Assembly: GCF_001544535.1 (NCBI RefSeq) | Contig: NZ_FCON02000074.1 | Span: forward strand, 1 to 38,637 | Direction: 5' to 3' | Source: Caballeronia choica | GTDB lineage: Bacteria > Pseudomonadota > Gammaproteobacteria > Burkholderiales > Burkholderiaceae | Length of the DNA stretch: 38,637 nt | Part shown: positions 7,000 to 14,764 of the stretch, one piece after another | How positions within the stretch are numbered: the stretch's first letter is position 1 | Layout of the letters: every line of letters starts with the position of its first letter | The notes under the pieces: generated by a model | What the model was told of the DNA's origin: nothing | What the model saw: the letters and a program-made list of their open reading frames with translations, nothing else | The model's database searches: none | Program-made: the position numbers and the translations under genes

Positions 7000-7995
7000 T
7001 TACATCTCGATCGGATACGGCGCAAGTTCGCCGCTTTCGTACCGCTGTGGCAGATCGGGCGTGGCGTTCTCCCACACCAACAGCATCGAGCGCTTCTGCG
7101 AATACCCCTTGTGGCGGATGTCGGCAGGCATTGCTGCAATATCGCCTGCGTTCATCGTAATGCGGGCACGCGGTTCGCCGCTATCCTTGTCCGCGATATC
7201 CCAGACGATCTGGTCGGAGAGTTGCAGAAACCACTCGACCCGGTCGTTGCCGTGAAACACCGGCAGCATGAATTCTTCCGTCGTCGGGCAAAAGAGACTT
7301 TGCTGGCAAACCGACGTGACCGACGGATTCCACGTCACATCCGAACGCGACAAATACTTGAACAGGCTAAACGCCGAAAGCGACTTTTCGAACCCCGGCT
7401 CGGCGTGAATCTCCGGCTCGTCCTGGGCGACATCGTCAAAGTGACGATTGACGGGCAGCTCGTCACGCAAAGGTGAATCCCCGTCCATTCCGGGCATGCG
7501 CCTGGTCGCAATCCGGAAGCGTTCGATCGCCTCGATGTTGTCGCCATGCTTGCTTCCGAATGCGGAGCCCGTTTCTCCGGGTGCAGCGAACGGATCGAAG
7601 CCTTCGTTGACCCAGTCCCTCAGGATCGCCTTGAAGGTCGCCATGATCAGCGGCGTGTCGAACTTCTCGACATAGTCGATGCCGGCTTCCTTGAAACTCG
7701 CGTTATAGGCCCCGGCATACAGGTCGACTTTGCCGTAGTGATTTCGAGTGCCCAACACGTGATCGAAATTGACCCAGCCGTAAAAGAAACCCCAGGCGAC
7801 GTCGCGCATCATTGCACGCAGAAAGTCATCAGCAGGAATCTGATGCGAACGGGATTGTCCCTTCGCCGGCCACTTTACCGTGACGAAGTACGCGTCACGC
7901 CTGAATTCGAAGGCGCCAAGCTGGAACGTGCGATAGCCGGTGACTGCGTCCGCATCACTCGCCTTGACCTCAAGCAGATTGCTTTTCTTTTCCAC
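7000..7995 (-). CDS. pnpD: Hydroquinone 1,2-dioxygenase large subunit
   Basis: A 331-residue protein from a GTG start at 7995, with CGGAG 9 bases upstream. It cleaves the hydroquinone ring to gamma-hydroxymuconic semialdehyde using Fe(II) and O2. The run FHGNDRVEWF gives H248, N250 and E254, and DIRHKG gives H295. The spacing His-x-Asn-x3-Glu ... His (41 residues on) is the same as I recall for the iron ligands of the characterised PnpCD enzyme (256/258/262/303), shifted by 8. This is the product usually mislabelled hydroxyquinol dioxygenase in automatic annotation. It is the third gene of the minus-strand operon quinone reductase - small subunit - large subunit. Confidence 0.92.
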   Translation of the reverse strand: MEKKSNLLEVKASDADAVTGYRTFQLGAFEFRRDAYFVTVKWPAKGQSRSHQIPADDFLRAMMRDVAWGFFYGWVNFDHVLGTRNHYGKVDLYAGAYNASFKEAGIDYVEKFDTPLIMATFKAILRDWVNEGFDPFAAPGETGSAFGSKHGDNIEAIERFRIATRRMPGMDGDSPLRDELPVNRHFDDVAQDEPEIHAEPGFEKSLSAFSLFKYLSRSDVTWNPSVTSVCQQSLFCPTTEEFMLPVFHGNDRVEWFLQLSDQIVWDIADKDSGEPRARITMNAGDIAAMPADIRHKGYSQKRSMLLVWENATPDLPQRYESGELAPYPIEM

Positions 7996-8028
7996 AATAA
8001 ACTCCGTAGTGACTTGTCTTGACAGTAA

Positions 8029-8520
8029 TCAGCGGACGCAGATATCAGCCCACTTTTCGACCGAATGGCGGCCGAGAATGGTCTGCACCAGCAGCACACC
8101 CGTGGTGGCCGCGTCAAAACGATAAGCGGCGGCGGCGGGCAGCAGCGCCTGGTGACCCCGGCGCAGCCGAACGCGCCCCATCGCCTGTCCTGCGGGGTTG
8201 CCCTCAAGACGCACGCTACCTTCGGTGCTCGCGTCGACAAGAGAGCCGTCGGATGGCTTGATGAAATGCACATCTATCTCACCGTCGAGCACCACGACGA
8301 ATTCGTCGTGCGATGCGCTGAACCATGGCGAGATTCCCTCTGCACGAAGCGTCTCGATGACGTACTTGAGATTCTTTCCAACGACGATCTTCTCGTACGG
8401 TTCAGCATGACTTGCGACTTCGAACACGTTCGACATCGCGTAATGCCCGGGCTTCCCGTTGATGATCTCGATTGCGCCCTTGTGAAAACTTTTCAGACTT
8501 CCGAACACGGTTTGTTGCAT
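8029..8520 (-). CDS. pnpC: Hydroquinone 1,2-dioxygenase small subunit
   Basis: A 163-residue cupin-like protein starting MQQTVFGSLKSFHKGAIEII. The ATG at 8520 is chosen because AGGAGA sits 6 bases upstream; the longer start at 8547 lacks one. Recognisable stretches are HYAMSNVFEVASHAEPYEKI, the beta-strand run SHDEFVVVLDGEIDVHF and LLVQTILGRHSVEKWADICV. In characterised PnpCD/HapCD enzymes this subunit has lost metal binding and supports the large subunit in a heterotetramer. The large-subunit gene follows after 33 bases, so the two are co-translated. Confidence 0.9.
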   Translation of the reverse strand: MQQTVFGSLKSFHKGAIEIINGKPGHYAMSNVFEVASHAEPYEKIVVGKNLKYVIETLRAEGISPWFSASHDEFVVVLDGEIDVHFIKPSDGSLVDASTEGSVRLEGNPAGQAMGRVRLRRGHQALLPAAAAYRFDAATTGVLLVQTILGRHSVEKWADICVR

Positions 8521-8653
8521 GTCATGTCTCCTGATACCTATGTACATGTTGCGCGACTAGTGACTGAAGGCTAAGGCCACGGGCCTGCTACAGCAACGCT
8601 CAAGCTGTGCTGGAAACGCAAAACTTGAGTGCTTGGACCCGGACCGCAGCCCG

Positions 8654-9280
8654 TCAGCCTTCCTTGCGTGCCAGACGTTTGGCGATAGTCGCAACGTGCT
8701 CGCCCTGAAACCTCGCGATTTGCAGTTCGTTTTCGCTTGGCTGCCGTGAACCGTCAGCACCGGCCAGTGTCGATGCTCCGTAGGGCGTACCACCGGATAT
8801 CTCGTTCATGTTCACGAGGCGCTGCTCCGAGTACGGAACACCGACGATCACCATCCCGTGATGAAGGAGCGTGGTATGAAAACTGGTGATCGTTGTCTCC
8901 TGACCCCCGTGTTGAGAAGCGGTGCTCGTGAACACACTGCCAACCTTCCCGATCAATCCGCCCGACATCCAAAGCCCTCCCGTTTGATCGAGGAAGTTGC
9001 GCATCTGCGCACACATATTGCCGAAACGAGTCGGTGTACCAAAGATGATCGCATCTGCTTCCGCCAGCACGTCCGGGGTAGCGTAAGGCACGCTCCCGAA
9101 CGCCGCACGGTATCCCTTCACACCGCTCTTGACCAGGACATCCTCGGGCACAAGCTCCGGGACCTGCAATAGCGTGACTTCAGTGTCGCCCACTGCGCGT
9201 GCGCCAGCGGCGATTGCCTCGGCCATCTTGTAGATGTGACCGTAGGAGCTATAGAAAACAATCTGAATTTTGGTTGCCAT
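8654..9280 (-). CDS. wrbA: WrbA-type NAD(P)H:quinone oxidoreductase
   Basis: A 208-residue flavodoxin-like FMN protein of usual WrbA length. It shows the N-terminal FMN phosphate loop ([18 protein letters not shown]), the [20 protein letters not shown] segment and [21 protein letters not shown]. WrbA enzymes reduce benzoquinones by two electrons. As first gene of the operon with hydroquinone dioxygenase, and divergent from a PnpA-like monooxygenase, it very probably serves as the p-benzoquinone reductase (PnpB role) that supplies hydroquinone. AAGGAA lies 7 bases before the ATG. A 133-base gap with no gene separates it from the small-subunit gene. Confidence 0.92.
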   Translation of the reverse strand: MATKIQIVFYSSYGHIYKMAEAIAAGARAVGDTEVTLLQVPELVPEDVLVKSGVKGYRAAFGSVPYATPDVLAEADAIIFGTPTRFGNMCAQMRNFLDQTGGLWMSGGLIGKVGSVFTSTASQHGGQETTITSFHTTLLHHGMVIVGVPYSEQRLVNMNEISGGTPYGASTLAGADGSRQPSENELQIARFQGEHVATIAKRLARKEG

Positions 9281-9468
9281 GTCGATTCCTTAAGGTGCTT
9301 CTCTGTCTGAATGTAAATGGGGTTTTGAAGTCCGCGCGCTAACATCGAATGAACGACATTCGCTAGCGCTAAGAATTCCGGGAGCAAGTTGCAATCGATT
9401 AAGTCCAAGACCCGTCGCTTGCTCGTTTCAGCATAAGCGTGAGCAGAAGGCAATACAACACGACCATC

Positions 9469-9742
9469 GTTCACGTTTTGCAAACCATCCGATTGCGAAA
9501 ACCAAACGGCTACGTCCGTGCGCCTTCCAACCGTTTGGAGTGCCCGTACGCCAAATGGCCGGCCTTCACGAACAGCTACGCAACAAGGGTCATTGCCGCC
9601 TGGCGTAAGGGATAGACGGTTTCCGTTCAGGGAACTGCATCCGCCCAAGGACCGACATTAAGGCCATGTCAACCCGATTTACCCTCCCTGCGCGCGCGTA
9701 CGGCGCGAAAAAACCCGATCGGTCTGTTCGCGATTGGCAAAC
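9469..9742. promoter_or_regulatory. Three GTT-N11-AAC boxes in the wrbA/pnpA divergent promoter
   Basis: Within the 584-base gap between the quinone reductase and monooxygenase genes, the pattern GTT-N11-AAC occurs exactly three times: 9469-9485 (GTTCACGTTTTGCAAAC), 9619-9635 (GTTTCCGTTCAGGGAAC) and 9726-9742 (GTTCGCGATTGGCAAAC). The last two also show inner symmetry (GTT-x-CC/GG-x-AAC; GTT-x-GC/GC-x-AAC). From memory, this is the binding motif of the LysR regulator PnpR of p-nitrophenol operons in Pseudomonas. The 9469 box lies about 190 bases upstream of the wrbA start, the 9726 box about 125 bases upstream of pnpA. Confidence 0.6.
9502..9538. repeat. Inverted repeat in the wrbA/pnpA promoter region
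   Basis: CCAAACGG at 9502-9509 and CCGTTTGG at 9531-9538 form perfect 8-base arms around a 21-base spacer. It lies between the first and second GTT-N11-AAC boxes. It could be a pair of half-sites for a regulator or an RNA hairpin in a leader; the sequence does not decide. Confidence 0.45.
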
Positions 9743-9864
9743 TGGTTCGCATTGCCTCCATCAATCCGGCTGGTTACGCTTGGCTCAAATATCCCGGCCA
9801 CGCGTAGTTCGACTTTCGGGTGGCGGGCCATTCCCTGCAAATGGAAACTGATAGGAGACGCGAC

Positions 9865-11076
9865 ATGGAAACGCTGGACGGAGTGGTTGTAGTCGGTGGA
9901 GGTCCCGTTGGACTGCTCACCGCATTGAAACTCGGCAAGGCCGGCATCAGGGTCATCGTGCTCGAAGCCGAATCAGGCGTCTCGCCGTCGCCGCGGGCGG
10001 TAGCCTATATGCCGCCAACCGCGGCCGCGCTAGACCGCTTCGGCTTGCTCGACGACATTCGCAAACGCGCCGTGTGGTGTCCGGACTTCGCCTACCGCCA
10101 TGGTGACGGCTCGCTGATCGCGACGATGGACTGGAGCGTCCTCAACCGGGACACGAACTATCCCTATATGCTGCTGCTCGGACAAAACCACGTGTCCAAC
10201 GTCATCGTCCAGCACCTGCGCGCGTTGCCCAATGTCGACATTCGCTGGAACCACCGTGTCCGGAGCATTGATCAGGATGCCTCCTATGCGACCATCGAGA
10301 CAACCAGCCCTGGCGGCACGGCACGGCTGCGCACGCGTTGGGTCGCGGCGACCGATGGTGCGCGCAGCACGGTGCGCGAGAAAATCGGCTTGACCTTTGA
10401 CGGTATCACCTGGCCTGAGCGCCTCGTGGCGACCAATGTGTTCTACGACTTTTCCCTGCACGGCTACTCGCGCGCCAATTTCGTTCACGATCCGGTGGAC
10501 TGGGCCGTAGTCGTCCAACTCGACCAGACAGGCCTGTGGCGCGTCTGTTACGGGGAGGATCCGTCGCTGTCGGATGCCGAGGTCCGTCAGCGCTTGCCCG
10601 AACGGTTCAAGCGGTTGCTGCCCGGCGCGCCGACACCCGACCAGTATCGCGTCGACCACCTCAACCCGTATCGCGTTCACCAGCGATGCGCGCCCGAGTT
10701 CCGGCGCGGTCGCGTGATCCTGGCCGGCGATGCGGCGCACGCGACCAATCCAATGGGCGGCCTCGGATTGTCCGGCGGAGTGCTGGATGCGGAACACCTC
10801 GCTGAAGCATTGATCTCGGTGATCAAGGAGGCGGCCCCGCTCAAGGTTCTTGACGAATACGCGATCGACCGGAGAAAGGTCTTCCTCGAATTCACCTCAC
10901 CGACCGCCACCGCCAATTTCACCTGGATGAAGGAAAGCGATCCCGCCCAACGCGCTCGTGACACCGCCATGTTCGAACATGCCGGCACCGATCGCTCCGT
11001 GATGAGGCAGATCCTGCTCGACTTCGAGAAGCTTAATGGCCGACGGTTTGCGGAACCGCAACGGCTTGCTGCGTGA
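9865..11076 (+). CDS. pnpA: FAD-dependent phenol monooxygenase, para-nitrophenol 4-monooxygenase-like
   Basis: A 403-residue single-component aromatic hydroxylase. GGGPVG (residues 11-16) binds the FAD ADP part, D164-G165 in TDGARSTVRE is the NAD(P)H/FAD DG motif, and G288-D289 in LAGDAAHATNPMGGLGLSGG is the FAD ribityl GD motif. The start METLDGVVVVGGGPVGLLTA is close to PnpA sequences as I remember them. The ATG at 9865 is preceded by AGGAGA; an ATG at 9820 is in frame but less well placed. PnpA converts p-nitrophenol to p-benzoquinone with release of nitrite, matching the divergent quinone reductase and hydroquinone dioxygenase. A different para-substituted phenol as true substrate cannot be excluded. 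Confidence 0.82.
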   Translation: METLDGVVVVGGGPVGLLTALKLGKAGIRVIVLEAESGVSPSPRAVAYMPPTAAALDRFGLLDDIRKRAVWCPDFAYRHGDGSLIATMDWSVLNRDTNYPYMLLLGQNHVSNVIVQHLRALPNVDIRWNHRVRSIDQDASYATIETTSPGGTARLRTRWVAATDGARSTVREKIGLTFDGITWPERLVATNVFYDFSLHGYSRANFVHDPVDWAVVVQLDQTGLWRVCYGEDPSLSDAEVRQRLPERFKRLLPGAPTPDQYRVDHLNPYRVHQRCAPEFRRGRVILAGDAAHATNPMGGLGLSGGVLDAEHLAEALISVIKEAAPLKVLDEYAIDRRKVFLEFTSPTATANFTWMKESDPAQRARDTAMFEHAGTDRSVMRQILLDFEKLNGRRFAEPQRLAA

Positions 11077-11094
11077 CACCCGGACGGTCTGCGA

Positions 11095-11209
11095 TCTGAT
11101 GCCGCGAAGCACCATCAGACCGCGTCCCGGAGCCCGCTAGAGGCGTTCGGACACGAACGCCGTTCCCTTCTTCGGCACGACGAGCAACGCGAGAAAGCGA
11201 TTTCTCGCG
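11095..11209 (+). other. Three consecutive stem-loops between pnpA and the porin gene
   Basis: Three perfect hairpins lie in 115 bases of the 185-base gap: TCTGATG/CATCAGA at 11095-11119 (7-bp arms, 11-nt loop), GGCGTTCG/CGAACGCC at 11142-11161 (8 bp, loop GACA) and CGCGAGAAA/TTTCTCGCG at 11188-11209 (9 bp, loop GCGA). None is followed by a clean T-run, so they are not textbook terminators. They may protect the pnpA transcript end, attenuate read-through or shape the porin leader. Confidence 0.55.
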
Positions 11210-11261
11210 GGGCTTCAACTCGCCCGCGCCGCCGACACTCAGAACAGAACGGAAGGAAGCA

Positions 11262-12368
11262 ATGAGAAAGACCGTTTTCGCCACGACAGCTTTGATCACC
11301 TTCTCGCCACTCGTCAACGCCCAAAATAGCGTCACCCTGTTTGGCCTTGTTGACGCGGGCATCTCAGCCATCAGCAACCGCGCGGGATCGTCATCGTGGA
11401 AGATGGACGATGGTATCGCGGTACCCAATCTCTTTGGCTTGCAAGGCAGCGAGCAGCTCGGCGACGGTACTAAAGCCATCTTTCGACTCGTCACGCAATA
11501 CATGCTCGGCACCGGATCCATAGTAGGCTTCAAGAGCAATGCGGACCAGGCTGGCGGACTGCTATTTTCGCGAGAGGCGTTCATTGGCCTAGCCGACGAT
11601 CACCTGGGAACACTGACATTGGGTCGTCAGCAAGACTTCATGGTCGACACGCTCATAGGCGACGTCGACGCGGATGCAGCGGCGTATATCGGCGGCTTCT
11701 ATAACTTCCGCGACGGCCCGTTCAGTGGACTCGCGCTGCCCGATTCGCCGCCCAATGAGGCGTACGATTTCGATCACATGAACGGCAGTGAGCCGTTGTC
11801 GAACTCGATCAAATATAAATCACCAACGATCGCCGGGTTGTCGGTCGGCTATCTCTTTGCGTTTGGAAATGCAGCAGGCAACTTTCGGCAAAATAGCGCA
11901 TCCAGCGCGGGCGGGAGTTTCGTCGGCGGTCCGCTCGCCATCGGTGCAGCCTATACGTCCGTACGGTATGCCCAATTGGCAGGAGGAGCCATACAGAACG
12001 TCGGCGTCGGCGTGCGGTATTCGATCGGAAGCGGTCAGGTCTCGGCGCTCTATACGAACACACACAATACTGCGAACGGAGCGACCGTCAACATGGTCCA
12101 GACCGGAGGGATGTACCGCTTCACCCCTTCGGTGACCGTCGGCGCGGACTACATGTACATGTGGGGGAACGAGGTGGTCAATCGGAACCATGCGCATCAG
12201 GTCACTGCGGTCGCACAATATGCGCTTTCCAAGCGCACGACGACTTACGTCGATGTGGTGTATCAAATCGCGAATAGCGGTGCGGCGGCATCAATCAATG
12301 GGACGTTCGGGCCGTCAAGCAGCCGCTCTCAATGCATTGGGCGCGTCGGCATGCAAACCAGGTTTTAG
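11262..12368 (+). CDS. Outer-membrane porin (Gram-negative Porin_4 family)
   Basis: A 368-residue protein with a signal peptide of about 20 residues (MRKTVFATTALITFSPLVNA, cleavage before QNSVTLFG). The opening strand SVTLFGLVDAGI, the GLQGSEQLGDGTKAIFRL segment and the C-terminal strand ending in RVGMQTRF with a terminal phenylalanine are diagnostic of Burkholderiales 16-strand trimeric porins. GGAAGGAAG precedes the ATG. Downstream of pnpA on the same strand and next to a LysR gene, it is a plausible uptake channel for the aromatic substrate, possibly co-transcribed with pnpA. The substrate is an inference from position only. Confidence 0.93.
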   Translation: MRKTVFATTALITFSPLVNAQNSVTLFGLVDAGISAISNRAGSSSWKMDDGIAVPNLFGLQGSEQLGDGTKAIFRLVTQYMLGTGSIVGFKSNADQAGGLLFSREAFIGLADDHLGTLTLGRQQDFMVDTLIGDVDADAAAYIGGFYNFRDGPFSGLALPDSPPNEAYDFDHMNGSEPLSNSIKYKSPTIAGLSVGYLFAFGNAAGNFRQNSASSAGGSFVGGPLAIGAAYTSVRYAQLAGGAIQNVGVGVRYSIGSGQVSALYTNTHNTANGATVNMVQTGGMYRFTPSVTVGADYMYMWGNEVVNRNHAHQVTAVAQYALSKRTTTYVDVVYQIANSGAAASINGTFGPSSSRSQCIGRVGMQTRF

Positions 12369-12395
12369 TGGCAGTGGGTTTGGCGGCTTCGACAA

Positions 12396-13328
12396 TCAGG
12401 TGCTCTTCTCTTGCGTCAAACCAAGCAGTCGATCCCACTCCGGTTCCATCGAAAATGTGGACGAAAGCAAATCGAGGAACAGCTTGACCTTCGCCGTCGC
12501 ACGATGCGAGGTCGGATACACCGCCGAAAAGAAAGGGATCTCCGTCTCATAGTCGGGAAGCACGCGCGTAAGCTGCCCTTCCAGAAGATCATGGTATGCG
12601 ATCATCGTTGGTAGATAAGCGACGCCCATTGCTCTACGCGCAAACTCCTGCACGAGATGCACGCTGTTGGAACGAAGCGCGGGCACCAACGTGACCTCAG
12701 TGTGCTCGGAGCTCTTGCTTAGAATCCACCGGTTGCGCCAGGGATAATAACGGTAGCACGCGAACTGATGCAGGCAGAGATCGGCCGGAGTCAGGATTGG
12801 CGATATGCCGTCGAGATATTCGGGCGCTGCGACGAACACGCCCCGCATCCGGAATAGCCGACGTTCGATCAGCGATTCGGAGGCAGGTGGGAATATTTGA
12901 AGTACGACATCAAAGCCTTCCTGCACGGGGTCGATTACCTGATCGTTCGCGAAGACGTCGAATTCGACGTGCGGATGACTCTTTCGGAAAGTTTCGATCA
13001 CACCCGGCAGATGCTGCAACGCAAAGCCGTTCAAAGCAGCGACTCGCAACGTGCCGGTCAAGGCAGTCGTCGTGTCCCGTGACCTTTGAGAAAGGGACTG
13101 CATGCGTCCCAGCAGATCATGGCAGTCTGAATAGTATGAGACGCCGACCTCCGACAGTTTCACTGCCCGGCTCGATCGGTGAAAGAGCGAAACGCCCAAA
13201 TGCTCTTCAAGTTGTTGCACCCGGGTGCTGATGACGGATTTAGCGACGCCGATTTGCCTCGCGGCGGCCGCGAAGTTGCCGGATTCTGCTACACGGACGA
13301 ACGCTTCCATGCTTAGATAAATATCCAT
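12396..13328 (-). CDS. LysR-family regulator, candidate PnpR-like activator
   Basis: A 310-residue protein. The N-terminal helix-turn-helix (SGNFAAAARQIGVAKSVIST, residues 16-35) and the continuation VQQLEEHLGVSLFHRSSRAV mark the LysR class that includes many substrate-specific activators; the effector domain follows from about residue 90. It converges on the porin gene with 27 bases between the stops. It is the nearest LysR gene to three GTT-N11-AAC boxes 3 kb away and is the leading candidate to bind them. No GTT-N11-AAC box is seen in its own upstream region. Confidence 0.93.
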   Translation of the reverse strand: MDIYLSMEAFVRVAESGNFAAAARQIGVAKSVISTRVQQLEEHLGVSLFHRSSRAVKLSEVGVSYYSDCHDLLGRMQSLSQRSRDTTTALTGTLRVAALNGFALQHLPGVIETFRKSHPHVEFDVFANDQVIDPVQEGFDVVLQIFPPASESLIERRLFRMRGVFVAAPEYLDGISPILTPADLCLHQFACYRYYPWRNRWILSKSSEHTEVTLVPALRSNSVHLVQEFARRAMGVAYLPTMIAYHDLLEGQLTRVLPDYETEIPFFSAVYPTSHRATAKVKLFLDLLSSTFSMEPEWDRLLGLTQEKST

Positions 13329-13765
13329 CGAACGTCTCCGGCTGAGGGCGCAGGTTTTGCGAACGCCTTGGTACTCTCGCGTTGCCCACCGCCTGGTCGG
13401 CCAAGGGAAAGCAAGTTCCGAGACGAATCGAAAAACATAGCACGTCGATCGCCGTGCAACTATCGTGGAATTCCCGCGACACTATTTGGTGTTCCCCAAG
13501 ACCTGACGCACCGCTATGGCGGAGCTATCGACGCATGCGTTTCCAGCGTCTCCACGAAGTGCTTCAGATGATGGAGTTGGCACCGGGAAAGCGCCACGGG
13601 CCGGTAGGCAGGCTGACCGGCCGCATCAACGCGCCGAGATGAGGTTGTCGGGAATGTAGATCCGTCGGATGATGGACGAGTTGTGGATGGCGCCAAGCTG
13701 CTCCAACTCGTTGAAAAATGCTCAAGACGCCTGAGGCGCGCTTGCCGCGATTCGTTTCCCGCACG
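13329..13765. other. Intergenic stretch without a confident gene
   Basis: This 437-base stretch holds the promoter of the LysR gene on its left and, on the minus strand, a short coding-like remnant at 13626-13721. Open frames present on both strands (about 60 to 110 codons) lack ribosome sites and familiar motifs. I see no RNA gene, terminator or insertion-sequence end. Confidence 0.4.
13626..13721 (-). pseudogene. Possible C-terminal gene remnant
   Basis: On the minus strand a 31-codon frame ends in TGA at 13626 and is closed upstream by an in-frame TGA at 13722-13724. It reads AFFNELEQLGAIHNSSII followed by RRIYIPDNLISAR. The composition (mixed aliphatic, charged and aromatic residues, no arginine/serine runs) looks like real protein rather than a high-GC shadow frame. 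No start codon or upstream body remains. I do not recognise the family. Confidence 0.25.
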
Positions 13766-14041
13766 TTAGAAGCGCGCGTCTTGAGTAGGAGGCGGTTCGG
13801 CGGGCGGTTGAAACGCGTCGACGGCGTAGCCCATGTTGAAATACCCCGCCTGCGCGTACAACGCGATGTATTCGAGCCGCTCCGCACGGCTTGCCTCGTC
13901 ATCGTGAGTTGCGCCGCTTGCCGGGATTGCGCATCCGCATCCGTTCATTGCGCGCCTGGCCTCGCGCAGGAACCGGCGCTCGCGCGCACGCTCCATGTGG
14001 GCGAACAAGCTTTGCCAGTAATGCGTCAGGAATCGCGGCAT
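13766..14041 (-). CDS. Small hypothetical protein
   Basis: A 91-residue frame with a good ribosome site (GGAGTG, 6 bases before the ATG). It starts MPRFLTHYWQSLFAHMERAR, a basic amphipathic helix, and continues with a GCGCAIPASG cysteine pair and a proline-rich end. The segment ERLEYIALYAQAGYFNMGYA is compositionally protein-like. No domain is recognised and no operon partner is visible; it stands alone between the LysR gene and a plus-strand small gene. The start signal and residue mix favour a real gene, but chance opening in high-GC DNA remains possible. Confidence 0.45.
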   Translation of the reverse strand: MPRFLTHYWQSLFAHMERARERRFLREARRAMNGCGCAIPASGATHDDEASRAERLEYIALYAQAGYFNMGYAVDAFQPPAEPPPTQDARF

Positions 14042-14407
14042 GGCTCACTCCGTTCGGCTCGTGAATGTTTGAATCTAGGCCGCGGACGACGTTTTCACAA
14101 GCAAGCTTTTCTGCAATGCATTGCATCGCCTGCGGGAAATGGAGCGCGATGCCAATCGGCACGGCGCGCGATATCAATGTTTCGCTGAAGCCGCCTGCGG
14201 GCGGCTCGATGCTTTCTGACGCGGCTGCACATCGATACGCGTGGTCCACGCTAACGCAGGTGTTTCATCACCCGTCAGAAATGCCGTGCTGACACCGCCT
14301 TTGATTTACTTACGCCAATCCATTGGTTCACATTGCATACCCGACGCACTAGCCTGAAAACGCAGCGGGCAATTCCGCCCACAATCAGCATTTCTGGCGA
14401 TACAACC
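14042..14407. other. Intergenic stretch with a perfect 14-bp palindrome and a stem-loop
   Basis: The 366 bases between two small genes hold TGCAATGCATTGCA at 14112-14125, a perfect 14-base palindrome 71 bases upstream of the minus-strand gene start, and a 7-bp hairpin AGCCGCC-TGCG-GGCGGCT at 14189-14206 with no T-run. The palindrome recurs in related form at 14646-14686. Otherwise nothing is recognised. Confidence 0.4.
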
Positions 14408-14623
14408 ATGCGATACAAAGGATATGAAGTCGAGCCGTCGGCGCGGCCGTTGCCGAGTGGGCTCTATGCAGCCAACCTGACCATCGAGAGCGAGGCGTTC
14501 CCTCATGGGCGTTCCTATACGTTCGACGCCCTCGACTACTTCTTCGACGCCGACCATGCCGTCGCATACGCGTCGCGATGGGCTCGTCTCTGGATAGACG
14601 ATCGATGCAGGCAGGCCGCTTAA
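14408..14623 (+). CDS. Small conserved-type hypothetical protein
   Basis: A 71-residue protein from the ATG at 14408. It begins MRYKGYEVEPSARPLPSGLY and continues AANLTIESEAFPHGRSYTFD, a layout (KGY-x-x-x-P, then SG-x-Y-x-A-x-L-x-I) I have seen in many small uncharacterised Burkholderia proteins; the C-terminal part AVAYASRWARLWIDDRC is a predicted helix. It is probably a small cytoplasmic beta-alpha protein. The function is unknown. It is flanked on both sides by TGCAATGCA-type palindromes. The 5' extension to 14333 has no ribosome site and is rejected. Confidence 0.6.
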   Translation: MRYKGYEVEPSARPLPSGLYAANLTIESEAFPHGRSYTFDALDYFFDADHAVAYASRWARLWIDDRCRQAA

Positions 14624-14645
14624 GGATCGGACCTGTCCCGCACTA

Positions 14646-14686
14646 CATGCAATGCAATGCTCGATCGACCTGATTTGCAATGCATG
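14646..14686. promoter_or_regulatory. Inverted TGCAATGCA repeat upstream of the tau-type operon
   Basis: CATGCAATGCAA at 14646-14657 and TTGCAATGCATG at 14675-14686 are inverted copies matching at 11 of 12 positions, with centres 29 bases apart. They lie 79 to 119 bases before the start of the substrate-binding protein gene. Together with the perfect palindrome at 14112-14125 they suggest a shared regulator of this local set of genes. Confidence 0.4.
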
Positions 14687-14764
14687 AATCGATAGAACCG
14701 CCGCCGCACAAAGCCAATATAGTCAGAATCTGTCCATCGACCAAACCTAGAAACGGGGCTTCTG

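Noticed and set aside
9118-9648. A 176-codon minus-strand frame extending from the quinone reductase into the divergent promoter
   Set aside because: It is out of frame with wrbA, has no ribosome site, and the intergenic part is better explained as regulatory DNA.
11188-11209. The 9-bp hairpin as a rho-independent terminator of pnpA
   Set aside because: It is followed by GGGGCTTCAACTC, not a T-run, so intrinsic termination is unlikely.
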